NCBI GenBank assembly: GCA_012516065.1 | Contig: JAAYXD010000070.1 | Location: 1-60,220, forward strand | Length of the DNA stretch: 60,220 nucleotides | Source: Clostridiaceae bacterium | Lineage (GTDB): Bacteria > Bacillota > Clostridia > DSM-8532 | Direction of reading: 5' to 3' | Shown: one piece after another, positions 19,063 through 27,359 of the stretch | How the letters are laid out: every line of letters begins with the position of its first letter | Numbering within the stretch: position 1 is the stretch's first letter | The notes under the pieces: model-generated | What the model was told of the DNA's origin: nothing | Databases searched by the model: none | Seen by the model: only the letters and a program-made list of their open reading frames with translations | Position numbers and translations under genes: made by a program

Positions 19063-19524
19063 CTAAATTATGATCACTTTATTGATTTTTGAAATTGCGT
19101 CGACGGGATACGTTTTTTCCCCGTCATTGTCCGTGGAAATAGTAATTGATTTCCCGTCATAACTGTCAAGAACACCTTCGATTGTTTTCACCCCGTCTAT
19201 TGCTTTGAAAAACTTAACGCGCACTCTTTTGCCAACCGCTCTTTCATAATCCCTCGGCGTTTTGAAAGGTCTTTCATATCCCGGTGAAGACACTTCGAAA
19301 ATATATGAGCGGGAAATTGGGTCAACTTCGTCAAGTTTTTCACTCAACGGCAAAGTTACCGTTTCACAGTCATCAACCGTAATTCCTCCGTCTTTATCGA
19401 TAAATACCCTAAGATACCAGTTGGAACCCTCACGCACGTATTCAACATCAACGAGTTCGAAGCCAAGCCCTTCAACAATGGGTTCCGCAATCGATCTTAC
19501 AATATCCGTAACTTTGTTTGACAT
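19063..19524 (-). CDS. rimP: Ribosome maturation factor RimP
   Basis: Cytoplasmic factor needed for 30S subunit assembly. Family blocks are VEGLGFELVDVEYVREGSNW, VFIDKDGGITVDDCE, YIFEVSSPGYERPFKTPRDY and the C-terminal Sm-like barrel. The ATG at 19524 has GGAGG 7 nt upstream; an upstream GTG/ATG frame would overlap this site. It is the first gene of the rimP-nusA-ylxR-ylxQ-infB-rbfA-nrnA-truB-ribF operon. Confidence 0.95.
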   Translation of the reverse strand: MSNKVTDIVRSIAEPIVEGLGFELVDVEYVREGSNWYLRVFIDKDGGITVDDCETVTLPLSEKLDEVDPISRSYIFEVSSPGYERPFKTPRDYERAVGKRVRVKFFKAIDGVKTIEGVLDSYDGKSITISTDNDGEKTYPVDAISKINKVIII

Positions 19525-19569
19525 TAATAAACCTCCATGCAAACACCCCAGCAGTCCGGATGTTTATTC

Positions 19570-19667
19570 GCAAACCATGTATGGTTTGCATAACAAAAGA
19601 TTTGACCATGGTCAAATCCGGTTCTGCGTTTTTTGCCTGCTGCCGTGCCTGCCAGTTAATGCAGCAG
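19570..19667. repeat. Three inverted repeats in the rimP operon leader
   Basis: Three dyads sit within 100 nt. GCAAACCAT-GT-ATGGTTTGC is at 19570-19589. A perfect 20-bp palindrome with half GATTTGACCA is at 19599-19618. CTGCTGC / GCAGCAG is at 19637-19643 and 19661-19667. On the minus strand the second palindrome carries TTGACC, which with TATGCA 17 nt later would make a weak promoter reading into rimP, and it is followed by TTTTGTT, which could also act as a short terminator. Function is not established. Confidence 0.6.
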
Positions 19668-19683
19668 TTTATTGCAAACTATA

Positions 19684-19717
19684 AAACGCAAAGAGTGGGA
19701 AATAACCCACTCTTTAA
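19684..19717 (-). terminator. Terminator of pckG
   Basis: AAAGAGTGGG (19690-19699) pairs perfectly with CCCACTCTTT (19706-19715) around a 6-nt loop. It lies 62 nt after the pckG stop codon. On the minus strand it is followed by GCGTTTTA, a weak U-tract, so termination may be incomplete. Confidence 0.65.
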
Positions 19718-19777
19718 GTAAACACCAACAGACCAAAGATATTATAACATGCCCCGTTATGTTTTGTAAATGCTTAA

Positions 19778-21613
19778 TTACTTGAATTTAAGCGGAGAAA
19801 TCACTTCCCCGTGTTCCTTCATCGCTTTCTCCAGGCGCTCAACCTGCGCGTTCATTTCCTTTATAAATTCTTCGGGCATTTCAATCTTCGAGAATATTTC
19901 TTTCATTCTCTCCATTTTTTCGAGGTATTTTTTGGCCCTAATCGCGAACTGCTTTTCATATTCTTCAAGGGTATAGTCGTAGTTAAGGTGCTTCCTGAAC
20001 AATTCCTTCAGGTCTTCATAATGCGGTATCCTGCCGATAGGCGTTTCTATAGCGTCATAATCGCCGTTTACCCTGCCGTCGGCCCAAAGGATCCAGATCT
20101 TTTTATCGAGCTTGCTGTTCATGTATTTTCCGTTCTCGTCCTTCAGGAAATAATTCGTCGCATAAACTGTCGGGGGCTTTTTAAGTTTCGAACCGAATTT
20201 CAAATGATTTTCGACATATTTACCCAAAGGTACGGTAACGAAATCGAGGTTAGCCATAGGATCGTGATGACGCACACCTTCGGCGCCTAATGTAGCCGCG
20301 GTTGTTTCGGATTCTACGGTCGCGCCGACAAAAACACCGTGTGCCCAGTTAAGCGACTCCGCTATCGGCACCGTCGTATCGGAATCTCTTCCCCCATAAA
20401 CGATAGCCTGCACGTTGACACCGTTCGGATCGTCTATTTTCTCGTCCGCGTTTTTCAGTTCGTGAAGAGCAATCGTATATCTCGCGTTCTTGTGCGCATA
20501 GTTTATTTCTTTGCCGTCCTTGTCTTTCTTACCTTTATACCAATGCCCGGAGAAGTTTTCCCCTTCGTCGGGCACTTCTTTTCCCATTCCGAGCCAATAC
20601 GGAACGCCGTTGTTTACCAGAACATTTGAGAATATAACTTCGCGAGGGGTCGTGAGGGCTTCGTAAATAAGAGGATCGTCTTCAGGGTTAACATCCTGGA
20701 TAATGCCGAATATGCCTCTTTCGACATTGACGCCCCGCATTTCGCCGTTAATGTTTCTCAGGTATGCTATATCATCGCCGACGATTGTCTGCCCGGGAAT
20801 CATTGCAGTACTCGTTTTACCGCACGCGCTTGGAAAAGCTCCGGCAAAGTATGTCACACGACCCGGCTTGCCGTGAACGCCCATTAGGAACATATGCTCG
20901 GCGAGCCAATCAGAGTTGTTGGCTTTCTGGATTGCAAGCCTGAACGCAAGTTTTTTCAAACCTACGCTGTTTCCGGCATACTGGTTGTTCGCGGAATATA
21001 CCCTGTTCTCAACGAGATCGATATAAATCCTGCGTTTGTCTACGTTTACGGTTTTACCGTTTTCAAGCTTTCCGGCGGAATGAAGGAAGAAAAAGAAATC
21101 GGGTGAGCCGTTCATTCTCTTGAATTCTTCATAACCCGGCCTGTAAAGTATCTGTTCGCTGTGAACCACATATGCCGAGTCCGTTATCTGCATCGCGCAT
21201 ATTGAAAAAGGAGAATTTGTGGGACCAAGGGAGAAAAACGCGACAAGCATTTCCTTCCCTTCCATAATGCCGTCCATAATCTGCCTTATTTCAGCAACGC
21301 CCTCGTCATGAGGTATAGCATTGACTTCCATGCCCCAATTGACTTTTTCGGCTACAAGATACTTGGTGTTTTTCTTGTCCCTTCCCTGGTCATAGATGCC
21401 GTCAAAATGGATCGTATGACCTTCCATTGCGAGTTTCGCCTCTTCGCCGTTTTTAAGGGATAACTCCCTTATATATGCAGCATCTTCTTCGGAATCGGTT
21501 ATGACAGTAACCTTTGCGGGTTTGCACAGCTCAATGCACTCTTTAAGGTATTCCATAACCTTCGGATTTTTAAGTTCTTCAATTTTTCTCAGATTATCTT
21601 CACTTAAGCGCAT
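19778..21613 (-). CDS. pckG: Phosphoenolpyruvate carboxykinase (GTP)
   Basis: Interconverts oxaloacetate + GTP with PEP + CO2 + GDP. At 611 aa it has the size of the GTP-dependent family. The P-loop is in AFPSACGKTSTAMIPG and the metal-binding and PEP-binding blocks follow (VGDDIAYLRN, ENFSGHWYKGKKD). The last 60 residues are charged and helical. GGGAGG precedes the ATG. The gene appears monocistronic with its own terminator. In cellulolytic clostridia this enzyme often works toward oxaloacetate. With the decarboxylase-like trio at 1.4-4.8 kb it could form a PEP-to-pyruvate bypass, which is inference. Confidence 0.97.
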   Translation of the reverse strand: MRLSEDNLRKIEELKNPKVMEYLKECIELCKPAKVTVITDSEEDAAYIRELSLKNGEEAKLAMEGHTIHFDGIYDQGRDKKNTKYLVAEKVNWGMEVNAIPHDEGVAEIRQIMDGIMEGKEMLVAFFSLGPTNSPFSICAMQITDSAYVVHSEQILYRPGYEEFKRMNGSPDFFFFLHSAGKLENGKTVNVDKRRIYIDLVENRVYSANNQYAGNSVGLKKLAFRLAIQKANNSDWLAEHMFLMGVHGKPGRVTYFAGAFPSACGKTSTAMIPGQTIVGDDIAYLRNINGEMRGVNVERGIFGIIQDVNPEDDPLIYEALTTPREVIFSNVLVNNGVPYWLGMGKEVPDEGENFSGHWYKGKKDKDGKEINYAHKNARYTIALHELKNADEKIDDPNGVNVQAIVYGGRDSDTTVPIAESLNWAHGVFVGATVESETTAATLGAEGVRHHDPMANLDFVTVPLGKYVENHLKFGSKLKKPPTVYATNYFLKDENGKYMNSKLDKKIWILWADGRVNGDYDAIETPIGRIPHYEDLKELFRKHLNYDYTLEEYEKQFAIRAKKYLEKMERMKEIFSKIEMPEEFIKEMNAQVERLEKAMKEHGEVISPLKFK

Positions 21614-21899
21614 CAGAAAACCTCCCTGTGTATAGATAGAATATAGAATATATGTTTACCTATATATACATACCGCTTTTTATAAAAATAAAACTTAAAA
21701 TATCGGATTAGTATAAAATAACATGCCCAAAAAATTTTTCCTAACTATTATACAATGAAAATTTTTATTATAAAAGTATTTTAGAAAAAATACACGATAT
21801 AAAACACAAAAATAGTCACTGTTCACACAGGGAAACAAAAAATGCACTTTGATATTTGTTAATTTCACGAATTTTCGATTGTCTTTGTTCTTTATTACT

Positions 21900-22847
21900 T
21901 CAGAAATAGCGGATTTTTTTTACTTCTTCCAGGAAAATCCGGTTAAAGCACTCAGTTGCAAACCGTGAACCGCTTTTTGCAATGTAACCTCCGCCCGATG
22001 CCAATATCGATAACCTGCTTCTGATAAATTCGCGCAGTTGATCAGCGGACATCCCTGCTTCGTTTATATGCCTTATATCAATTCCTCCGTGAAGTGTAAT
22101 TTTGTTTCCATAAGTCTTTTTTATCCATTGAAGGTCATTGCATGCCTGGATTGAATCCCACGCATCGGCGCCCATTTCGATCATATCACCGACAAGCTCC
22201 TGGACATGGCCGCAGGAATGCTGCATTACAAACATCCCGTGCTCTTTTACGGCATCATACATGCGCTTCGTATTCGGTTTAATAATTCTGCGCCATGTAT
22301 TAATGTCCATAAAGAGATTAGATTCCATGCCCCAATCATCATGAAGTATAAAAATGTCCGGTTTAATGTATTCGGCTATCCGGTTTATCAAATCTATCTT
22401 ATAGTCTGCTATTGACTTTACCAGATCAAACATTTCATCCGGGTACAGCAGGTAATTAACGAGGCAGTCTTCAAAAGGCATTAAAACAGTGGTGCGCTCA
22501 AACAGCCCCATCCATATCGTAACCGCTTTAAGCGCGTCTTTTTGCGGACGCATTGCTTCCCTGAAGGCAATTTTTTCCCAGTCAACAGCATCTAAATCGG
22601 GAAAACGGACCTGCTCCTCCCATTTTTCAATATCGGATATAACCGGTTCCTGCCCGGGTGTATAATGGCATCCGCCGCCCGTTTCCCCCCGATCGGTCCA
22701 ATGCACTCCGAATGCGTCAAAACCTGTTCCTTCCGCAGGTCGTTCACAAACCGGGCACATAACATGCTCAATGCATACACTGGAATCAGGCAGCCATTCA
22801 GGCAGCTCATGCCGCAATACCCTCATTACGTTTTCTCTTTCCGTCAT
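21900..22847 (-). CDS. Uroporphyrinogen decarboxylase-like (corrinoid methyltransferase-type) protein
   Basis: A 315-aa member of the UROD superfamily. The HSCGHVQELVGDMIEMGADAWDSIQ block contains the His-x-Cys pattern that binds zinc in MtaA/CmuA-type cobalamin methyltransferases. True HemE enzymes use a different active site, and no other heme genes are here. HGGIDIRHI and GGGYIAKSGSRF resemble the C-terminal half of the family. A CPVC pair near residue 32 is an extra oddity. GGAGTGA lies 6 nt before the ATG. The gene stands alone between pckG and leuA, without a corrinoid protein or reductive activase nearby, so its substrate is unknown. Confidence 0.75.
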   Translation of the reverse strand: MTERENVMRVLRHELPEWLPDSSVCIEHVMCPVCERPAEGTGFDAFGVHWTDRGETGGGCHYTPGQEPVISDIEKWEEQVRFPDLDAVDWEKIAFREAMRPQKDALKAVTIWMGLFERTTVLMPFEDCLVNYLLYPDEMFDLVKSIADYKIDLINRIAEYIKPDIFILHDDWGMESNLFMDINTWRRIIKPNTKRMYDAVKEHGMFVMQHSCGHVQELVGDMIEMGADAWDSIQACNDLQWIKKTYGNKITLHGGIDIRHINEAGMSADQLREFIRSRLSILASGGGYIAKSGSRFATECFNRIFLEEVKKIRYF

Positions 22848-23032
22848 ATCAGCTCACTCCGGTAAAAATATAATAATATCCAGGAAGAACATTCCTTTAC
22901 ACATAATGTGCAGCCTTTGGATTTATACTTACTTATTATTATAGCCTCAATAAACGGTCCTTTCTATAGTTTATGTCAACAAATCAGGTTAGTCCATACA
23001 TCCGAGGCAGCAGGATACAGTGTTATGCGGAA

Positions 23033-23080
23033 GTAAAAAAGAGCTATTGCAACCTTAACGAAACAATAGCTCTTTAAAAA
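23033..23080 (-). terminator. Terminator of leuA
   Basis: On the minus strand AAAGAGCTATTG pairs with CAATAGCTCTTT around a 14-nt loop and ends in a T-run (CTCTTTTTTAC). It lies about 50 nt after the leuA stop codon and matches the intrinsic terminator pattern. Confidence 0.85.
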
Positions 23081-23126
23081 CGCAATATTTGGGTATAGAT
23101 AAAACTGTCACGGTTTAAAATAAAGC

Positions 23127-24782
23127 TCACCTGGAAATTGCCGCCCTGTTCAGAGCGCAGATTATCGCGAGGAACGATGCGGTTGTTGTATTGCGGTCTT
23201 TTCCGACACCGAAAATACTTCTGCCTCCGCCGTTTTCAAGCTGGATATACGCAACTGCTTCCGCGTCCGCTCCGCTTGAAAGCGCATGTTCTTCATACGC
23301 CTCAAACTTATGGTTCGAAATCCCCCTGTTCTTCAATGCGTCAAAGAAAGCGGATATAGGACCGTTCCCCGTTCCGGTTATTGTTTCGATTTTGTCATTC
23401 ACCGATATCTCCGCATTAACGACAACATTATCGCCCCTGCTTGATATGGTGTAATCCACCAGCCGGTAGGGCCCCTTAACTTCGAGATAGTTTTTGTTGA
23501 ATTCGCGGAATATTTCTTCCGGAGTAAGCTCTTTGCCGAGAGAATCGGATTTCTTTTTAATTATCTTTCCAAACTCCGGATGCATCGCTTTCGGAAGATT
23601 GTACCCGAATTCATGCTCCATTACAAACGCAACTCCGCCTTTTCCGGACTGGCTGTTAATTCTGATTATAGCTTCATACTGTCTTCCGATATCCGAAGGA
23701 TCAATCGGCAGGTATGGTATATCCCAATATTCGGTCTTATGCTCCCTTGCGTATTGATAGCCCTTGTTTATGGCATCCTGGTGCGAGCCAGAAAAAGCCG
23801 TGAATACCAGTTTTCCTGCATACGGGTGTCTTTCGTGCACCTGCATCCCCGTACACTGTTCGTATACATTAATAATCCTGTCCATATCGGTAATATTCAG
23901 TCCAGGGTCTATTCCCTGCGAATACAGGTTCATAGCAAGGGTTATGATGTCCACGTTTCCCGTACGCTCGCCGTTTCCGAACAATGTTCCCTCGACCCTG
24001 TCCGCTCCGGCCAAAAGCCCGAGCTCCGTCGCGGCGACACTCGTCCCGCGGTCGTTGTGCGTATGAAGGCTTAAAATTATACTGTCCCTGCAGCTAATGT
24101 GGTTATGGAACCATTCTATCTGATCGGCATACACGTTCGGAGTCGACATTTCAACGGTCGCCGGCAGATTAATGATGGCCTTTTTCTCCGGGCTCGGCTG
24201 CCATACATTCATAACTTTCTCGCATATTTCCAGCGCAAAATCCATTTCCGTGCCGGTAAAGCTTTCGGGAGAATACTCAAACCGTATATCGGCGTCGCAG
24301 TCACGGCATAACTGTTTTATAAGGCGTGTGCCTTCAAGCGCGATTTCTATGATTTCGCGCTTATCTTTCTTAAAAACTATTCTCCTCTGCTGTTCGGATG
24401 TCGAGTTGTATAAATGTATAATTGCCTTCTTGGCTCCCTGTACGGATTCCATTGTCCTTTTTATAAGGTGTTCCCTCGACTGTGTTAAAACCTGGATAAT
24501 GACATCGTCGCTGAGATACCCTTTTTCAATCAGTGTGCGGACAAACCTGAAATCCGTATCCGACGCGGATGGAAACGCAACCTCGATCTCCTTGAACCCA
24601 AGCCTTGTCAGTAAATTGAACATTTTCAGCTTTTTTTCAACACTCATCGGTATCGGAAGAGCCTGGTTTCCGTCCCTTAAATCCACGCTGCACCATATCG
24701 GGGCCTTATCTATCGTGTTATCCGGCCAATTTCTTTTTTCCATTTTCATTACAGGGTATTTCCTGTATTTTTTCCAATTCAT
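23127..24782 (-). CDS. leuA: 2-isopropylmalate synthase, long (LeuA2) form
   Basis: First committed step of leucine synthesis: acetyl-CoA + 2-ketoisovalerate. The N-terminal TIM barrel has the signature IWCSVDLRDGNQALPIPMS, and the metal-binding SLHTHNDRGTSVA and GTLFGNGERTGNVD blocks follow. The C-terminal regulatory domain (~430-551) ends with the glycine-rich feedback-site region ENGGGRSIFGVGKD. At 551 aa with a long N-terminus it is the type II enzyme of actinobacteria and yeast rather than the ~510-aa type I. GGGAGGGG precedes the ATG. It is controlled by the T-box leader upstream and is not part of a larger leu operon here. Confidence 0.97.
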   Translation of the reverse strand: MNWKKYRKYPVMKMEKRNWPDNTIDKAPIWCSVDLRDGNQALPIPMSVEKKLKMFNLLTRLGFKEIEVAFPSASDTDFRFVRTLIEKGYLSDDVIIQVLTQSREHLIKRTMESVQGAKKAIIHLYNSTSEQQRRIVFKKDKREIIEIALEGTRLIKQLCRDCDADIRFEYSPESFTGTEMDFALEICEKVMNVWQPSPEKKAIINLPATVEMSTPNVYADQIEWFHNHISCRDSIILSLHTHNDRGTSVAATELGLLAGADRVEGTLFGNGERTGNVDIITLAMNLYSQGIDPGLNITDMDRIINVYEQCTGMQVHERHPYAGKLVFTAFSGSHQDAINKGYQYAREHKTEYWDIPYLPIDPSDIGRQYEAIIRINSQSGKGGVAFVMEHEFGYNLPKAMHPEFGKIIKKKSDSLGKELTPEEIFREFNKNYLEVKGPYRLVDYTISSRGDNVVVNAEISVNDKIETITGTGNGPISAFFDALKNRGISNHKFEAYEEHALSSGADAEAVAYIQLENGGGRSIFGVGKDRNTTTASFLAIICALNRAAISR

Positions 24783-25189
24783 TTCTAACCCCTCCCAAAT
24801 TCAGCTTAATTTGTCCGATAAAATAAAAACCCCTTTCATCCCAAGCAAGAGACGAAAGGGGAACTTCCGCGGTACCACTCTTTTTTATTCCTCAAAAGGA
24901 ATACCCTCATTACAGATACCGGCACAATATTCCTGTTATCCTATAATAAAAAACCCTTCGCCAAAAGAGACGAAAGGACATAATTAACCACTCTTTTGCT
25001 TCCGGATACAGGTTTATCCTACCGATATCCTGCCCTCATAACGGTGGGCTTCCGTCCTGTCCTACTGTTATTTCAGATGGCAACTCCGGGGCCAGTTCAA
25101 TGCATATCCCCTGCTGTTTCGCACCACCCAACAGCTCTCTGAAAGGTTCCTTGCACCTACTACTCCCCTTCATGGTTTTTAAAATATTT
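24783..25189 (-). promoter_or_regulatory. T-box leader of leuA with two antiterminator/terminator modules
   Basis: Stem I is recognisable on the minus strand: GGGGAGTAGTAGG (from ~25168), the GCTGTT / AACAGC arm with GGTGCGA in its loop, and the specifier region GAACTGGCCCC (25098-25088). CTG (25095-25093), a Leu codon followed by a purine, is the likely specifier; reading TGG (Trp) one base later is possible but unlikely before leuA. The canonical T-box GTGGTACCGCGG (24878-24867) precedes a terminator, CCCCTTTC / GAAAGGGG plus TTTTT (24861-24825). A second, diverged module lies upstream: an 8-bp helix CAAAAGAG / CTCTTTTG enclosing TGGT (24998-24962), and its own terminator CCTTTCG / CGAAGGG plus TTTTTT (24977-24948). 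TGGT would pair with an ACCA tRNA end, consistent with A73 of tRNA-Leu. Confidence 0.9.
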
Positions 25190-25195
25190 TAAGAC

Positions 25196-25224
25196 ATCGT
25201 AGCACAGCTTACAGCATTTGTCAA
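25196..25224 (-). promoter_or_regulatory. SigA promoter of the leuA T-box transcript
   Basis: On the minus strand, -35 TTGACA (25224-25219), 17 nt, then -10 TACGAT (25201-25196). Transcription should begin near 25189, giving a leader of about 400 nt. A long hairpin with arms GCATAAAA.TT / AA.TTTTATGC (25225-25250) ends directly at the -35 box and may serve as a poor terminator for gap. Confidence 0.75.
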
Positions 25225-25291
25225 GCATAAAATTTCGCCAATTTTTATGCGGGTTTTCGGCATAATTTTCGCGGGTCCTGCTTCGACCTTA

Positions 25292-26305
25292 TTACAAGCC
25301 TTTACTGGCTACAAATGCCGCCAGGTCGGCGTATCTGTTCGAATAACCCCACTCATTGTCATACCACGAAACGACTTTAACCATATTATCAATAACCATT
25401 GTGGACAACGCATCAAATGTGGAAGATGCCGGTTCGCCCCTGTAGTCAATCGAAACCAAAGGTTCTTCCGAATAATTCAGGATTCCTTTCATTCTGCCTT
25501 CAGCCGCGGCTTTAAATATAGCATTGACTTCATCTCTTGAAACAGGCCTTTCGGTCTCCGCTGCGAGGTCAATTACCGAAACGGCAAATGTCGGGACCCT
25601 GAAAGAAAACCCGTTTAGTCTGCCTTCCAGTTCAGGAATTATACGCCCTATCGTTTTCGCGGCTCCCGTTTTTGTCGGTATGATCGACACAGCGGCTGCT
25701 CTTGCCCTTCTTAAGTCATTATGAGGCAGATCCAGAATCCTCTGGTCGTTTGTATACGCATGGACCGTAGTCATGAATCCTTTCTTAATTCCAATGCTGT
25801 CATGCAATACTTTTACCACCGGAGCCAAACCGTTCGTTGTGCAGGATGCGTTTGAAATAATATTGTGCGCGTCTTTGTCATACTTATCGTCATTTACGCC
25901 TAATACTATGGTGATATCATCACCGGTCGCCGGAGCGGATATAAGTACTTTTTTCGCTCCGCCCTTAGTAATATAGATTTCAGCTTTTTCCCTTTTTGTA
26001 AACAATCCTGTGGATTCGAGGACAATCTCAACCCCAAGAGCTTTCCAGTCGATATTTTCAGGGTTTCGTTCGGCCAGTATTTTTACCGGTTTGCCATCAA
26101 CAATCAACTCATCCTCTTCTGCCTCAACCGTCCCGTTATACTTTCCGAATACCGAGTCATATTTAAGAAGATGAGCCAGCGTTTTTGAGTCCGTCAGATC
26201 ATTTACGGCGACAACGTCAAGTTCGTCCTGATATTTCTCCATGATGACCTTGAAAGTGTTCCTTCCTATTCTTCCAAATCCGTTAATTCCTATTTTTGCT
26301 TTCAT
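25292..26305 (-). CDS. gap: Glyceraldehyde-3-phosphate dehydrogenase
   Basis: NAD-dependent glycolytic enzyme. The Rossmann motif INGFGRIGRN is at the start, the catalytic Cys is in SNASCTTNGLAPV, and the C-terminal WYDNEWGYSNRY block is intact. ATG 26305 has AAGGAGG 8 nt upstream; a TTG three bases earlier is ignored. About 337 aa, full length. It is transcribed away from the LysR gene, with only ~100 nt between them. No pgk/tpi genes follow, so it is a single-gene unit here. Confidence 0.97.
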   Translation of the reverse strand: MKAKIGINGFGRIGRNTFKVIMEKYQDELDVVAVNDLTDSKTLAHLLKYDSVFGKYNGTVEAEEDELIVDGKPVKILAERNPENIDWKALGVEIVLESTGLFTKREKAEIYITKGGAKKVLISAPATGDDITIVLGVNDDKYDKDAHNIISNASCTTNGLAPVVKVLHDSIGIKKGFMTTVHAYTNDQRILDLPHNDLRRARAAAVSIIPTKTGAAKTIGRIIPELEGRLNGFSFRVPTFAVSVIDLAAETERPVSRDEVNAIFKAAAEGRMKGILNYSEEPLVSIDYRGEPASSTFDALSTMVIDNMVKVVSWYDNEWGYSNRYADLAAFVASKGL

Positions 26306-26338
26306 CAATCATTCCTCCTTGAAATTCTATTCAATTTG

Positions 26339-26362
26339 ATTATAATGAAATATGAATTATAA
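26339..26362. promoter_or_regulatory. Dyad at the gap / LysR divergent promoter region
   Basis: TTATAAT and ATTATAA form 7-bp arms around 9 nt (26340-26362). On the minus strand the left arm overlaps a TATAAT -10 box for gap (26344-26339) that has no good -35. The spacing suits a LysR-type T-N11-A site, but the sequence is very A+T rich, so it may be chance. Confidence 0.35.
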
Positions 26363-26406
26363 ATAAAATGCATGTTTTTTATAAGAGTCATAAAATGAGG
26401 TTATAT

Positions 26407-27300
26407 ATGAATCTGGAACTGTACAGAATATTCTATTCCATCGCAAACCACGGGAGCATATCAAAGGCTGCGGAGCACCTGTATATTACGCAGCCCGCAG
26501 TAAGCAGATCCATAAGGCAGCTTGAAGAAGAGATGGGCTGCACGCTGTTCGTCAGAACGCGTAAGGGCGTCAGGCTGACCCAGGAGGGTGAAATTCTTTA
26601 TCAATACATAGAACAGGCCTTCAATTTCATAACAACTGCCGAAAAGAAAATCGACGATGTAAAAAACCTTGCAAGCGGCGAAGTAAGAATCGGAGTAAGC
26701 GATACTTTATGCAAGCATTACCTTGTTCCATACCTGAAACTTTTCAACACGCTGCATCCTGATATAAAAATTAAAGTCACATGCCCGACAACGCCGGGCA
26801 TCATTAACCTGCTCAAATCAGGAAAAATAGATTTCGGCATCATCAACATGCCCTACCATGACGATCAGCTTAATTTCAAAAATGTCATGAGCGTTCAGGA
26901 TTGTTTTGTAGCGGGAGAAAAATACAAGCATCTTCATTACAAAATGCAGCCGCTAAGCGAAATAGTGAAATATCCTGTTCTTCTTTTGGAAAAAAGCAGC
27001 AACTCAAGGCTGTATATCGATCAATACTTCTTAAACCACTCTATTTCGGTAACTCCTGATTTTGAGCTTGGAAACATTGATCTGCTGGTGCATTTCGCAA
27101 GGTATGATTTCGGTATAGCGTGCGTTATAAAAAATTTTGTTGAAGAAGACTTAGAAAAAGGCAGGCTGTATGAAATCAAACCAATCGAGAGGATACCCCC
27201 CAGAAGCATAGGCGTCGCGTGGCTCAAAGACGTTCCTCTGTCGAAAGCGTCGAATGAAATCATTAATCTTCTCGACTACAGCGAAATATCGGATATTTGA
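26407..27300 (+). CDS. LysR-family transcriptional regulator
   Basis: The N-terminal winged helix-turn-helix (residues 1-~60) reads ELYRIFYSIANHGSISKAAEHLYITQPAVSRSIRQLEEEMGC across two adjoining segments, a clear LysR motif. The effector domain (~88-297) has the periplasmic-binding fold start GEVRIGVSDTL. The start is ATG 26407 with GAGG 6 nt upstream, dropping 13 residues of a longer possible frame. It is divergent from gap, so gap and the regulator itself are the natural candidate targets. The effector is not evident. No terminator is obvious before the xylanase gene. Confidence 0.9.
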   Translation: MNLELYRIFYSIANHGSISKAAEHLYITQPAVSRSIRQLEEEMGCTLFVRTRKGVRLTQEGEILYQYIEQAFNFITTAEKKIDDVKNLASGEVRIGVSDTLCKHYLVPYLKLFNTLHPDIKIKVTCPTTPGIINLLKSGKIDFGIINMPYHDDQLNFKNVMSVQDCFVAGEKYKHLHYKMQPLSEIVKYPVLLLEKSSNSRLYIDQYFLNHSISVTPDFELGNIDLLVHFARYDFGIACVIKNFVEEDLEKGRLYEIKPIERIPPRSIGVAWLKDVPLSKASNEIINLLDYSEISDI

Positions 27301-27328
27301 GTTTAAAGGGAAATGACAAAGCGGACTC

Positions 27329-27359
27329 TTTACAATTTCAAGTGCTTGTATGGTATAAT
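27329..27359 (+). promoter_or_regulatory. Promoter of the xylanase gene (extended -10)
   Basis: TATAAT (27354-27359) is preceded by TGG, giving an extended -10 element. A TTTACA lies 19 nt upstream (27329-27334), a longer than ideal spacing. The ~140-nt leader that follows holds short pairings (CTCCC / GGGAG and CCGC / GCGG between 27384 and 27435) but matches no riboswitch I know. Confidence 0.6.

Noticed and set aside
21900-22847. Uroporphyrinogen decarboxylase HemE
   Set aside because: The HSCGH zinc-type motif and the lack of other heme genes point to the corrinoid methyltransferase branch of the superfamily.
23580-24987. Plus-strand frames of 164 and 271 codons
   Set aside because: They lie opposite leuA and its T-box leader and have no family features.
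25092-25094. TGG (Trp) as the T-box specifier
   Set aside because: The gene controlled is leuA, and reading CTG leaves the purine expected after the specifier; Trp is kept only as an outside possibility.
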